Source: Candidatus Dormiibacterota bacterium | GTDB lineage: Bacteria > Chloroflexota > Dormibacteria > Aeolococcales > Bog-877 | Assembly: GCA_027306885.1 (NCBI GenBank) | Contig: DAHUYV010000043.1 | Coordinates: forward strand, 1 to 33,786 | Direction: 5' to 3' | DNA length: 33,786 nt | Shown: positions 16,490 to 24,537 of the stretch, one piece after another | Numbering within the stretch: position 1 is the stretch's first letter | Layout of the letters: each line of letters starts with the position of its first letter | Position numbers and translations under genes: made by a program | Notes under the pieces: model-generated | Seen by the model: the letters and a program-made list of their open reading frames with translations, nothing else | What the model was told of the DNA's origin: nothing | The model's database searches: none

Positions 16490-16520
16490 GGGAGGCGCCG
16501 GCCCGCGGCCGGCGCCTCCC
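16490..16520 (-). terminator. large intercistronic hairpin between binding-protein and permease genes
   Basis: GGGAGGCGCCGGCC and GGCCGGCGCCTCCC are perfect 14-bp arms around a 3-base centre, inside a 67-base gap. No U-tract follows. Its position between binding-protein and permease genes resembles the mRNA-stabilising or partial-termination elements known in other ABC operons such as malE-malF. This analogy is functional inference. Confidence 0.72.
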
Positions 16521-16537
16521 GATCGTTCCCCTCTCCG

Positions 16538-17791
16538 TCATTTGAAGGCGGCCTGGAGTTGGGGGGCGGTGAAGTTGTCCACGGTCACCGGGGTGCCCTG
16601 GGCGTTGTAGCGGAGGACCGCGAAGGGACCGAAGACGTTGTGGTACTTGTTGAAGTCGACGGTGCTCTGGGACCCCTCGAAGTTGATCTTCGTACCCTGC
16701 TTGAGCAGCGCGTAGCAGGTCGCGTAGCTGCCGCACTGGGTCCCCGGGGGGTTGGAGGCGGTGAGGATCCCGCCCTCGATCTTCGGCCAACTCCAGGACT
16801 TGGCCGCGTCAGCGCCGAGCGCCCAGGCGGTGACGGCGTCGTACATGAACCCGGCGCCGTTGGGGGGCACTGGGCTCCCGGTCTTGGACTGGATCAGCTT
16901 GATGAACTCCTCGGCGCCGATCATCCCGGTGGTCGACGAGTTGGTGAGGTAGACGGGGCCGGAGGCGATCGACTTGCCCACCGCGGACACCCACGCCGAC
17001 GAGTACCAGAGGTTGGTGCCGATGAAGGGCACGCTGGCGTCGCCCGCCTGCGAGGCCTGACCGAAGAAGATGCCCGCGGTGGTGTTGTTGAACTGCCCGA
17101 GAACCGCCTGAGGGTGGTTGGCGTAGACCTGCTGGACCTCGCTGCGATATGAGGACTGGCCGGCGGTCATGCCCACATTGGCCACGATCGTGATGCCCAT
17201 GCGCTTCAGCGAAGCCTCCAAGGGGGGCACCAGGGACTGCGAGGCGGGAGCCTCGCCGACCGCCAGCGCCACCTTGTTCCAGCCCTTGATGTGGGCGAAG
17301 TAGGCCATCGCCTGGGCCTGCTCGGTGTCCGACGGCGAGAGGCGGAAGAAGTAGGGGCTGCTCTGCTGGTCGAAGATCGCCCCACCACCGAACATCAGCT
17401 CTGGGATGTTGGCCTTGATCGCCAGGGGAAGGACCGAGGCCGTGGTGTTCGCGGTGGGCCCGATGATGGCCACCACATGGTCGGAGTTGATCTCGAAGTC
17501 AGCCGCGGCCACCGCGTCGGCGGGGTCGGAGGCGGTGTCCTCCGCCACCAGCAGCAGCTTGTGGCCCATGACCCCGCCATGGCTGTTCACCTGATCGACG
17601 GCGAGCTGGGCGCCCAGCTCCATTCCCTGACCGAGGCTCGCCCGGGCCCCGGTCAGGGCTCCGAGGAATCCCAGAGTCAATGGCTGCTTCGCAGACGAGC
17701 TGGCGGCAGCGGCGCCGCAGCCCGCGATCCCCACCACCGCGACTGAGGCCAGCGCCCCGACCCGCAGCCTCCTCAGTGACAACGAACGCAT
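16538..17791 (-). CDS. branched-chain-type ABC transporter substrate-binding lipoprotein
   Basis: 417 aa from an ATG at 17791 behind GGGAGGGAACCAG. A signal peptide ends in the lipobox IAGC with C25 as the lipidated cysteine. The mature protein is a type-I periplasmic-binding fold: LTLGFLGALTGARASLGQGM, AVDQVNSHGGVMGHKLLLV, VVAIIGPTANTTASVLPLA and FFRLSPSDTEQAQAMAYF. It captures the substrate outside the membrane for LivHMGF. The family binds amino acids, aromatic acids, amides or dicarboxylates; this one cannot be assigned. A strong promoter lies about 165 bases upstream, leaving a long G+C-rich leader of unknown role. Confidence 0.92.
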   Translation of the reverse strand: MRSLSLRRLRVGALASVAVVGIAGCGAAAASSSAKQPLTLGFLGALTGARASLGQGMELGAQLAVDQVNSHGGVMGHKLLLVAEDTASDPADAVAAADFEINSDHVVAIIGPTANTTASVLPLAIKANIPELMFGGGAIFDQQSSPYFFRLSPSDTEQAQAMAYFAHIKGWNKVALAVGEAPASQSLVPPLEASLKRMGITIVANVGMTAGQSSYRSEVQQVYANHPQAVLGQFNNTTAGIFFGQASQAGDASVPFIGTNLWYSSAWVSAVGKSIASGPVYLTNSSTTGMIGAEEFIKLIQSKTGSPVPPNGAGFMYDAVTAWALGADAAKSWSWPKIEGGILTASNPPGTQCGSYATCYALLKQGTKINFEGSQSTVDFNKYHNVFGPFAVLRYNAQGTPVTVDNFTAPQLQAAFK

Positions 17792-17955
17792 CTGGTTCCC
17801 TCCCGCTGACTGGACCGGCCCGCTTGGGGCTGGACCGGATTGCGGCCTCCGAGGACGGGCGGTGGTCGCTGCGGGGAGCTCCCAACGCCCACCGCACCCT
17901 TCGCCACCGGGAGCCTCGGGTGCCCCGCGCCGGCACCCAAGTGGATTCGGGCGGC

Positions 17956-17984
17956 AGTATACGGAATGCGCCATACGGCGTCAA
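17956..17984 (-). promoter_or_regulatory. promoter of the ABC-MmgE/PrpD operon
   Basis: On the minus strand TTGACG (17984-17979), a 17-base spacer and TATACT (17961-17956) give one of the best sigma-70-type promoters in the window. The hexamer CCGTAT occurs twice within it, 14 bases apart (start to start), a possible activator or repressor half-site pair. The -35 box is only 22 bases downstream of the MBL-fold gene stop, with no terminator between, so read-through from the peptidase operon is possible. The leader to the ATG is about 158 bases. Confidence 0.75.
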
Positions 17985-18006
17985 GCCACACTCCCGGGGA
18001 CGGGAC

Positions 18007-18768
18007 TCAGGCGGTGGAAGCGGCGGGGAGGTCAGTTGGGGCGTCCCCTGCCACGAACGATGCTCCCCACCGCGCCACCTCCACCACGGCCTCGAAGGCC
18101 CGGGCGGCCTCCTCTGCCACCGCCGCCTCCGGGATGGTGGGCCACCGGTGGGTCACCACCAGCCGCCGCGCCCCCGCCTCCCTCGCCATCCGCCCGGCCT
18201 GGCGGCCGCTGAGATGCTGCGCCCGGCCCTCCTCGGCCCGGGTCCAGGTCGCCTCGCAGAGGAGGAGATCGAGGCCGGGGCCGAGCTCCCGGGCTGACCA
18301 CAGGGGGCCGGTGTCCCCGGTGTAGCCGACAGCAGCCCGGCCGCGGTCGACCCTCACGGCCAAGGTCTCCGGGCCGTGGTCGGTGCGCGAGAAGCGCAGC
18401 CTGAACCCCGCCACCTCGACCGCTCCGCCGTCGGCCACGGTCCGCCAATCGAGCTCCTCCCACTCGGTGAAGTAGCGGTGCTGGGGAACGCTGGCGGGGG
18501 CGAAGACGGGAATCCGGCGGGGTGGGTCGGCGAAGTGGAGAGCCACCGCCAGGCCCTCCAGGTCGGCGGCGTGGTCGGGGTGCTCGTGGGAGATCACAAC
18601 CGCGTCCAGCTGGGCGAGGTCGATCCGCTGCTGCATCCGGGCCAGAGTCCCCGGACCAAGGTCCAGGCAGAGGTGAGCACCATCGGCGCTGACCAGATAG
18701 CCGCTGCCGGCACCGCCGGGCCCGGGGTAGCCTCCGTCGCAGCCGAGGACGGTGAGGGCCAGGCTCAC
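18007..18768 (-). CDS. MBL-fold metallohydrolase, RNase Z/ElaC-like
   Basis: 253 aa. The metallo-beta-lactamase metal motif is SHEHPDH (H61, H63, D65, H66); YTGDTGP (aspartate bridging ligand region) and a C-terminal VVTHRWP histidine complete a two-metal site. The N-terminal LTVLGCDGGYPGPGGAGSGYLV is typical of RNase Z-related and phosphodiesterase-like cytosolic members. No signal peptide. GTG 18768 overlaps the preceding stop as GTGA, so it is the last gene of the peptidase operon. The reaction (phosphodiester, lactone or thioester cleavage) cannot be told from sequence. Confidence 0.88.
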   Translation of the reverse strand: MSLALTVLGCDGGYPGPGGAGSGYLVSADGAHLCLDLGPGTLARMQQRIDLAQLDAVVISHEHPDHAADLEGLAVALHFADPPRRIPVFAPASVPQHRYFTEWEELDWRTVADGGAVEVAGFRLRFSRTDHGPETLAVRVDRGRAAVGYTGDTGPLWSARELGPGLDLLLCEATWTRAEEGRAQHLSGRQAGRMAREAGARRLVVTHRWPTIPEAAVAEEAARAFEAVVEVARWGASFVAGDAPTDLPAASTA

Positions 18769-19457
18769 GCTCCGCTCCACTCCTCGGGGAGGGCCAGGTG
18801 GGCCACCTCGTTGAAGCCACGCACCCGCCACCTTCCCGGCGCCTCCACCACCAGCTCCGAGATCGAGCCATGCTCGGACGACGCGAAGGCGAAGGCCCGA
18901 GCCCCGGCGGCGAGGGAGAGAGCGGCGGCGATCACCCCGTCGTGGGTGAACACCGCCACCGTTTCGGCCCCGGCGCGGGAGTGGATGAGGTCCAGGGCGG
19001 CGCCCACCCGCCGGTGAAGGGACGCGTTGGCCTCGGCCCCGGGGATCACGTCCCACCGCTGCTGGCGCCAGACCTCCTCCCAGAGGGGGTCGGCCTGGTG
19101 GATGCGCTGATGCACCACCCCTCCCTCCCAGACACCGAGGTGGACCTCCCGCAGCTGCTCAAGCACAAGCAGCTCGACACCCAGCCGCTCGGCGAGCGGG
19201 GCTGCGGTCTCACGCACCCGCCGCAGGGGGCTGCTCCACACCTGGCGGATCCCCCGGGAGAGGAGCCAAAGCGCAACCCGCCGCGCCTGCTCCCGCCCGA
19301 TGGGGGCAAGCCCCGGGTCAAAGCCAGCAGCGACTGGGCCCGCGCCGGCCGGCGGCCGGAAGGGCTCCGGCTCACCGTGGCGGATCAGGACGAGCCGGGT
19401 AGCGCCGGGGGGGTCAGCGTACCGGGTCGGCGCGAAGGTTGGCTCCTTCCGGCTCAC
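18765..19457 (-). CDS. histidine phosphatase family protein (phosphoglycerate-mutase-like)
   Basis: 230 aa. RHGEP at 26-30 holds the phosphorylated histidine H27; WSSPLRRVRETAAPLA and the HLGVWEG acidic segment follow; FTHDGVI carries the second catalytic histidine. These are the standard elements of histidine acid phosphatases of the cobC/gpm branch. GTG 19457 overlaps the SDR stop as GTGA. Substrate is open; many small-molecule phosphatases share this plan. Cytosolic. Its presence between an SDR and an MBL hydrolase suggests a metabolic rather than regulatory role, but that is inference. Confidence 0.88.
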   Translation of the reverse strand: MSRKEPTFAPTRYADPPGATRLVLIRHGEPEPFRPPAGAGPVAAGFDPGLAPIGREQARRVALWLLSRGIRQVWSSPLRRVRETAAPLAERLGVELLVLEQLREVHLGVWEGGVVHQRIHQADPLWEEVWRQQRWDVIPGAEANASLHRRVGAALDLIHSRAGAETVAVFTHDGVIAAALSLAAGARAFAFASSEHGSISELVVEAPGRWRVRGFNEVAHLALPEEWSGA

Positions 19458-20242
19458 GACCGGGGCGGGTCGTAGCGGCCGTCGATCGCCGTCCAGCCGC
19501 CGTCGACCACCAGCACGCTGCCGGTGATGTAGCTGGCGGCGTCGCTGGCCAGGAAGACCACGGCCCCGGCGATCTCCTCCGGCCGTGCCCAGCGGCCGAG
19601 GGCGGTCTTGGCGGCGTAGGCATCGTGCCACTCCGGAACCGCCTGGATCTGGGCGGTGAGCGGGGTCTCCACGACCCCCGGCGCTACGGCGTTGGCCCGG
19701 ACGCCCATCGGGCCCAGCTCGGCCGCCGCCGTGCGCAGGAGCTGGACCATCCCGGCCTTGGTGGCGGCGTACACACCCTGGCCCGGCTCCACGGTGAGTG
19801 AGCGGATCGAAGAGAGGCCGATGATGCTCCCCCGATGGCGCGCCGCCATGCCGCCGCCGAAAGCCCGGACCGCGTGGAAGCAGCCCCGCAGGTTGAGGCC
19901 CACCACCCGATCGAACTCCGAGTCGGTGTAGTCCAGCAGCCGCTTGCGAACGTTGATCCCCGCCGAGAACACCAGCACCTCCGCCTCCGGATGGTTGCCG
20001 GCGAGCTCAGCCACCGCCTTCGGGTCAAGGACGTCGAGCACCTCAGAGGTGGCGGGCCCGGGCGCGGTCCGGGCGGTCTCCGCCGCCGAGGCCGGGTTGA
20101 TGTCGGCGCAGACGACGGTCGCCCCATGAGCCGCCAGCGCGAGGGCCGAGGCCCTGCCGATCCCGCTCCCGGCCCCGATCACGACGGCGGTGCGCCCATC
20201 GAGCCGGAACATGTCGCGGTAGCCGGGCTGCGGGTCCGTCAA
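19454..20242 (-). CDS. SDR-family NAD(P)-dependent oxidoreductase
   Basis: 262 aa classical short-chain dehydrogenase. Nucleotide motif GAGSGIG (23-29), structural N117 in LNLRG, catalytic S144/S145 in LSSIRS, Y158 and K162 in YAATK. The ending ITGSVLVVDGGWTA is family-typical. The TTG start at 20242 has no good ribosome site of its own, but its first bases overlap the stop (TTGA) of a 15-codon ORF that has a strong one, suggesting coupled translation. An ATG ten codons in (MFRLDGRTAVV) is an alternative start. Probably oxidises a sugar acid or alcohol; substrate unknown. Confidence 0.9.
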   Translation of the reverse strand: MTDPQPGYRDMFRLDGRTAVVIGAGSGIGRASALALAAHGATVVCADINPASAAETARTAPGPATSEVLDVLDPKAVAELAGNHPEAEVLVFSAGINVRKRLLDYTDSEFDRVVGLNLRGCFHAVRAFGGGMAARHRGSIIGLSSIRSLTVEPGQGVYAATKAGMVQLLRTAAAELGPMGVRANAVAPGVVETPLTAQIQAVPEWHDAYAAKTALGRWARPEEIAGAVVFLASDAASYITGSVLVVDGGWTAIDGRYDPPRS

Positions 20243-20286
20243 CCCGGCGGCCCCTGACCGGGCGCGGCGCGAAGTTGCCTCTTCAT
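20239..20286 (-). CDS. 15-aa leader ORF overlapping the SDR start
   Basis: ATG 20286 sits nine bases after GGAGG (20300-20296) and encodes 15 residues rich in Arg, Gly and Pro. Its stop overlaps the SDR TTG start as TTGA. The SDR start lacks a Shine-Dalgarno site, so the small ORF may serve to deliver ribosomes by termination-reinitiation. The peptide itself resembles nothing I recognise. It could be a chance frame. Confidence 0.4.
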   Translation of the reverse strand: MKRQLRAAPGQGPPG

Positions 20287-20309
20287 CACCTCAATCCTCC
20301 CACGCGGTC

Positions 20310-21356
20310 TCAGGTCCCCGCCGAGCCCACCCTGAGGTGGGTCTCGGAGTACGAGCGCCAGGTCCCCGCCGGAGTCGTTGTCGTCGCGGCCGCCAGCAGG
20401 CCATGCCCGATCGCCCGCTCGAAGCAGGCGGCGGCCGCCGCCAGGAGGGAGTTGAGGGTCGCCGGATCGGCGGCTTCCGAGGCGGAGCCGGTGGAGAGCC
20501 CGAAGATGGTGTCGCCATCGAACATGGTGTGGGCAGGACGGATGGCGCGCGCCAATCCGTCCTGGCCCGCCTCCGCCAGTCGGCGGCACTGCGCCTTGGT
20601 CAGCGGTGCGTCGGTGGCCACCACCCCGATCGTGGTGTTGAGCCCGCGCGCCTCTCCGGGGGCGGGGCCCGCCCCCACCCTCTCGCTCCCCGGGGGCGCC
20701 AGCTCGTCGAACTCCCCCTCCACCCCGGCATCCAGCGCCCACAGGCGCCCGGTGCGCGGGTCGACAGCGGAGCCGACGGCGTTCACCACCGCCAGGGCGG
20801 CCACGGTGATGCCGGAGGGAAGGCGAAGGCTGGCGGACCCCACCCCACCCTTCAGCCCGCCGGCCACCGCCCCGGTTCCGGCCCCGACGCAACCCTGGCG
20901 GGCCGGGCCTGCCCCTTGAGCGCTGACCGCGTCGTCATACGCCGCCTCCCCCAGCTCGGCGACCGGCCGCCGGCGGAAGTCCCCTCCCCTTCCGAGGTCG
21001 AAGATGATCGCCGCCGGAACGATCGGCACCACCGCGCCGGGCCCGGCGCCCACCACCAGGCCGACCCCGTCCCGCTCCAGCCGCAGCATCACCCCCTCGG
21101 CGCTGGCGAGCCCGTAGGCGCTGCCCCCGCTCAGCACCACCGCGTGAACCCTTTCCACCAGGTTCCGAGGGTCGAGGAGGTCGGTCTCCCGGGTCCCCGG
21201 CCCGCCCCCGCGAACGTCAACTCCGGCGGTGGCGCCCCCGGGCGGTGCCAGGACCACGGTGGTGCCGGTCAGCCACCCGGCCCCCACCCGGCTGGCGTGG
21301 CCGACCCGCAATCCCGCCACGTCGACCAGCGAGTTGGTCGGCCCCGGGCCGCTCAT
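20310..21356 (-). CDS. P1/S58-family self-processing peptidase or amidase (DmpA/NylC-like)
   Basis: 348 aa. The Ntn-type fold of DmpA, beta-aminopeptidases and nylon-oligomer hydrolase NylC is recognisable: NSLVDVAGLRVGHA at the N-terminus, TTVVLAPPGGATAGVDVRGG, VLSGGSAYGLASAEGVM, and LNTTIGVVATDA near 239-250. By analogy with NylC (Asn/Thr cut) the precursor would cleave between N240 and T241, freeing T241 as nucleophile. The family hydrolyses N-terminal D- or beta-amino acids or linear amides. ATG 21356 overlaps the M20 stop as ATGA. With the M20 enzyme and the divergent dipeptide importer, it points to use of unusual peptides or amides. Confidence 0.9.
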   Translation of the reverse strand: MSGPGPTNSLVDVAGLRVGHASRVGAGWLTGTTVVLAPPGGATAGVDVRGGGPGTRETDLLDPRNLVERVHAVVLSGGSAYGLASAEGVMLRLERDGVGLVVGAGPGAVVPIVPAAIIFDLGRGGDFRRRPVAELGEAAYDDAVSAQGAGPARQGCVGAGTGAVAGGLKGGVGSASLRLPSGITVAALAVVNAVGSAVDPRTGRLWALDAGVEGEFDELAPPGSERVGAGPAPGEARGLNTTIGVVATDAPLTKAQCRRLAEAGQDGLARAIRPAHTMFDGDTIFGLSTGSASEAADPATLNSLLAAAAACFERAIGHGLLAAATTTTPAGTWRSYSETHLRVGSAGT

Positions 21357-22594
21357 CCGGCCCGGGAAAGGAACAGCTGCGCCGCCCGGGCGTAGACCCT
21401 GGCGTAGCGGGGGATCTCGGCGATCTCCACGAACTCGTCCGCCCGGTGCGCGATCCACTTGCCGCCCGGGCCGTACACCACGCTCGGGACGCCCGCGTCC
21501 CGGCTGAAGATGGTGCCGTCGGTGGTGCCCGGCACCCCGCCAAAGCGCGCCGGCTCGCCGGTCTCCTCTGTGTGCGACCTGGCGAGGGCCGCGACGAGCG
21601 GGTCCTGCCGCGGGGTGTCGACGGGGGGGCGGTCGTCGAGCACCCTGACCCCGGCATCCACCCCGGCATCAGCTGCGGCCGCCGCGCAGATGCCGGCCAG
21701 CTCCGACAGCAGCCGGCTGTGGTCGATCCCGGGGATGGTGCGGATGTCCAGGGCGAGGACTGCGTGGCCGGGGCTGACATTCATCTGGTTCATGTCGCCG
21801 GCATTCATCACCGTGGGGGTTATGAAGGGCCGGCCCAGGGTGGGATGCTCCGGGTGGTCGCCCTGGAGCCGCGCCTCAAGCCGGCCCACCTCCATCACCA
21901 GAGCGGCGAGGGCCGGAATCGGGCTCGCCCCCTCGTGGGGCATCGCTCCGTGCGCCATCCGGCCGGTGAAGTCGACCCGAACCCGGATCGCTCCCTTGGA
22001 GGTGGGACAGATCTCCCCGCCCTCGGGCTCGCAGACGATCACGCCCGAGACCCCGCTGAGGGCGCCGTCGGCGACCGCCCGCTTGGCCCCCAGCATCATC
22101 CCCTCCTCGTCGGACAGCACCAGGAGCCGCAGGGAGCCGGGGAAGGGACCGGCGCGCTGCAGCGCCCGCGCGCCGTGGAGCATGGCGGCGAGCCCCGCCT
22201 TCATGTCCGCCGCGCCCCGGCCGTACAGCCGCCCGGACCGGACGACTCCTTCGAAGGGGTCGACGCTCCACTCACTGAGGTCGCCCTCGGTCACGACGTC
22301 GAGGTGGCCCTCCAGGGCGAGCAACGGACCGGGGCCGCCTCCGCCGGCGAGAGTGGCGATCACGTTGGGCCGTCCCGGGGCCACCTCGGTGACCTCAGGT
22401 TCCCAGCCGAAGCCCAGCATCACGCCGGCCACCAGCTGGGCCGCCTCGGCCTCCCCCGCGCCCCCGCTCTCCGGGCGCACGCTGCGAACCCGGACCAGCT
22501 CCCGGGCGAGCGCCACCGCCGCCTTGGCATCCACCCGGATCGGATGAGCCTTCGGGGACCCCAGAGCCGGCTCAGCCCGCTTCACGGCAGTCAC
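21353..22594 (-). CDS. M20-family metallopeptidase (ArgE/DapE/CPG2-like)
   Basis: 413 aa from GTG 22594. Two-metal aminoacylase fold: EGHLDVV (first metal His/Asp), YGRGAADMKAG (bridging Asp), SDEEG (catalytic and metal Glu), VCEPEG (metal Glu) and a late IAHRADEFV histidine. A dimerisation domain sits in the middle (GRMAHGAMPHEGASPI). The start is uncertain: GTG 22594 overlaps the stop of a 31-codon ORF with an excellent ribosome site (GTGA), favouring coupled translation; GTG 22534 gives the shorter 393-residue form closer to usual homologue N-termini. It hydrolyses N-acyl amino acids or dipeptides; exact substrate unknown. First main gene of a five-gene operon. Confidence 0.9.
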   Translation of the reverse strand: MTAVKRAEPALGSPKAHPIRVDAKAAVALARELVRVRSVRPESGGAGEAEAAQLVAGVMLGFGWEPEVTEVAPGRPNVIATLAGGGGPGPLLALEGHLDVVTEGDLSEWSVDPFEGVVRSGRLYGRGAADMKAGLAAMLHGARALQRAGPFPGSLRLLVLSDEEGMMLGAKRAVADGALSGVSGVIVCEPEGGEICPTSKGAIRVRVDFTGRMAHGAMPHEGASPIPALAALVMEVGRLEARLQGDHPEHPTLGRPFITPTVMNAGDMNQMNVSPGHAVLALDIRTIPGIDHSRLLSELAGICAAAAADAGVDAGVRVLDDRPPVDTPRQDPLVAALARSHTEETGEPARFGGVPGTTDGTIFSRDAGVPSVVYGPGGKWIAHRADEFVEIAEIPRYARVYARAAQLFLSRAG

Positions 22595-22686
22595 CGCGCC
22601 CGGCCGAAGCTCGAAGGGGAGGTCGACCTCACGAGGAGAGGGGCCGCCGCCGGCCGGGCGACGGTGGAGCGACGCAGGGTCAGCAC
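22591..22686 (-). CDS. 31-aa leader ORF overlapping the M20 peptidase start
   Basis: GTG 22686 lies exactly five bases after AAGGAG (22697-22692), the best ribosome site in this gap. The 31-residue product is basic and Ala/Arg/Ser-rich, with no match I recognise. Its TGA overlaps GTG 22594 of the peptidase frame as GTGA. Most likely a translational-coupling leader; it might also be a misread of the true peptidase start after an indel. Confidence 0.42.
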   Translation of the reverse strand: MLTLRRSTVARPAAAPLLVRSTSPSSFGRAR

Positions 22687-22839
22687 GGAATCTCCTTGGT
22701 GGGGCTCCGACACCACCTTCGCCGATCGTACGGCAGCAGCCGGGGGCGCGGCGGCCCGCCCACCCTCCAGTTCGGCTGCTAGAGTGGGCTCGCAGTGCCA
22801 CCGGGCGGCTCCGGGCCTGCGCGTCTCACGAGGGCAAGG

Positions 22840-24411
22840 ATGATTGGTGGTCGGCCCTGGAAGAGGAGCCCGGTCCGGGGGGTGACCGCCGTGGCGGCGG
22901 TCGGCCTGCTCTTGGCCGCCTGCAGCAGCGGGGGCTCACCCGGCAAGGCTCAGCCGCTGAAGACCCTCACGATCGGGTCCTCCAACGTCTTTCCCCCGAC
23001 CCTCGACCCCACGGCGAACGCCTCCCAGGCGATCGACGAGGTGATCGACTACAACGTGCTCCAGCACCTGGTCCAGCTGGCCCCCAACGGCACCATCGTC
23101 CCGATCCTCGCCAGCTCCTGGAAGGTGAGCTCCAACAATCAGGTCTTCACCTTCACCATCCGCAAGCGGGTGCGGTTCTCCAACGGGGACATCCTGACCC
23201 CGGCGGACGTGGTGTTCAGCCTGCGGCGGGTCTTCGCCCCCAGCTCCACCTATCCCTACGCCAAGGTCTTCGACGTCGCCTCGGTGGCCACCGTCGCCAC
23301 TGACCAGGTCCAGGTCACCCTGGCCAGCCCCAGCTGGGAGTGGCTGTACGACCTCGCCGCCTACTCCAACGGGGTGATCCTCGATCCCCGGACGATCTCC
23401 AGCATGGCCACCGACCCGGTGGGCACCGGCCCCTTCAAGGTTGCCGGCGAGGTCACCAACTACAGCGTCTCGCTGACGCGCAACGGCCGCTACTGGGGCT
23501 ACCTCCCCCAGGTCGCGGGGGTGACCTTCCGCTACTTCACCAACCCCAACGACCTGAACGCGGCGCTGCAGAGCGGTCAGGTGCAGATGATCGACAACCT
23601 CTCCACCCCGCAGGACCTAGGGCTGTTCAAGTCCAACTCCGCCTACCGGGTCACCGCCGGGCTCACCAACGGCAAGGTCCAGCTCACCCTCAACAACGCC
23701 TACGGCCCGCTGCAGAACAAGGTGGTGAGGCAGGCGATCGCCTACGCCACCGACAAGGCGGCGATCATCAAGGCAGCCTCCGGAGGCTATGGGATCCCCG
23801 CCGGCAGCGACACCGTCCCCGCCGACCCCTACTACCTGAACCTCTCCGGCACCTACCCATACGACGTCGCCAAGGCCAAGGCGCTGATGCGTCAGGCGGG
23901 GTACGGCTCCGGATTCCCCCTCGCCCTGACCCTCCCCCCCTACTTCTACGCGCAGCTGGCCGCCCCCCTCATCGTCTCCGAGCTGGGGGCGATCGGCATT
24001 CGGGTCACGGTCAGCACCATCGACTTCCCGCTCTGGATCTCCCAGGTCTTCGAGGGGGGGGCCTTCCAGGCCACCATCATCGACCACGCCGAGGGACGTG
24101 ACATCGGCAACTACGGGACTCCCGGCTACTACTGGCACTACGCGCAGACCGCCCAGGTGGCGGCTGAGCTTCGGGCCGCCAACGCGGCCCCCACCGAGGC
24201 CGGGTGGATCGCCGGATACCGCCAGGTCCTGCGCCAGATCACGGCGGACGCGGTCAACGACTGGCTGTACATCATCCCCAACCTCACCGTGGCCCGAAAG
24301 GACGTGGTCGGGCTGCCGTCCACCGCCTACACCGAGTCCCTGGACCTCGCCTACGTGGGGTTGGGGGGCTCGATCCCGGCGGCGGCGAGGTCGCTGGGCT
24401 TCAGCTCCTAG
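22840..24411 (+). CDS. dipeptide/oligopeptide ABC transporter substrate-binding lipoprotein
   Basis: 523 aa from ATG 22840 behind GAGGGCAAGG. Signal peptide with lipobox LAAC, lipidated C28. Mature protein is an SBP family-5 (DppA/OppA-like) binder: TLDPTANASQAID, LASSWKVSSNNQVFTFTIRK, FSNGDILTPADVVFSLRR and GTGPFKVA are the usual signatures. It delivers peptides or similar ligands to DppBCDF downstream. A TAGAGT -10-like box lies at 22780-22785 without a good -35. The TAG stop is followed in the same frame by the permease gene with no other stop between, an oddity treated in the findings. Confidence 0.93.
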   Translation: MIGGRPWKRSPVRGVTAVAAVGLLLAACSSGGSPGKAQPLKTLTIGSSNVFPPTLDPTANASQAIDEVIDYNVLQHLVQLAPNGTIVPILASSWKVSSNNQVFTFTIRKRVRFSNGDILTPADVVFSLRRVFAPSSTYPYAKVFDVASVATVATDQVQVTLASPSWEWLYDLAAYSNGVILDPRTISSMATDPVGTGPFKVAGEVTNYSVSLTRNGRYWGYLPQVAGVTFRYFTNPNDLNAALQSGQVQMIDNLSTPQDLGLFKSNSAYRVTAGLTNGKVQLTLNNAYGPLQNKVVRQAIAYATDKAAIIKAASGGYGIPAGSDTVPADPYYLNLSGTYPYDVAKAKALMRQAGYGSGFPLALTLPPYFYAQLAAPLIVSELGAIGIRVTVSTIDFPLWISQVFEGGAFQATIIDHAEGRDIGNYGTPGYYWHYAQTAQVAAELRAANAAPTEAGWIAGYRQVLRQITADAVNDWLYIIPNLTVARKDVVGLPSTAYTESLDLAYVGLGGSIPAAARSLGFSS

Positions 24412-24537
24412 CCCCATGACCAGCCGGCCCCGAACCTCAGGCGCGGCGCGGAGGGACCGGAAGTCCAGCCGCTGACCCTCCCGGCGGGTGACCTGAACCG
24501 GCTGGCGCCCACCGGGGAGCGCGGCCGCCGCGAATCG

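Noticed and set aside
24416-24475. 19-codon ORF between the binding-protein gene and dppB
   Set aside because: No Shine-Dalgarno site. Its stop overlaps an in-frame CTG as CTGA, but CTG starts are rare and dppB looks complete from GTG 24538.
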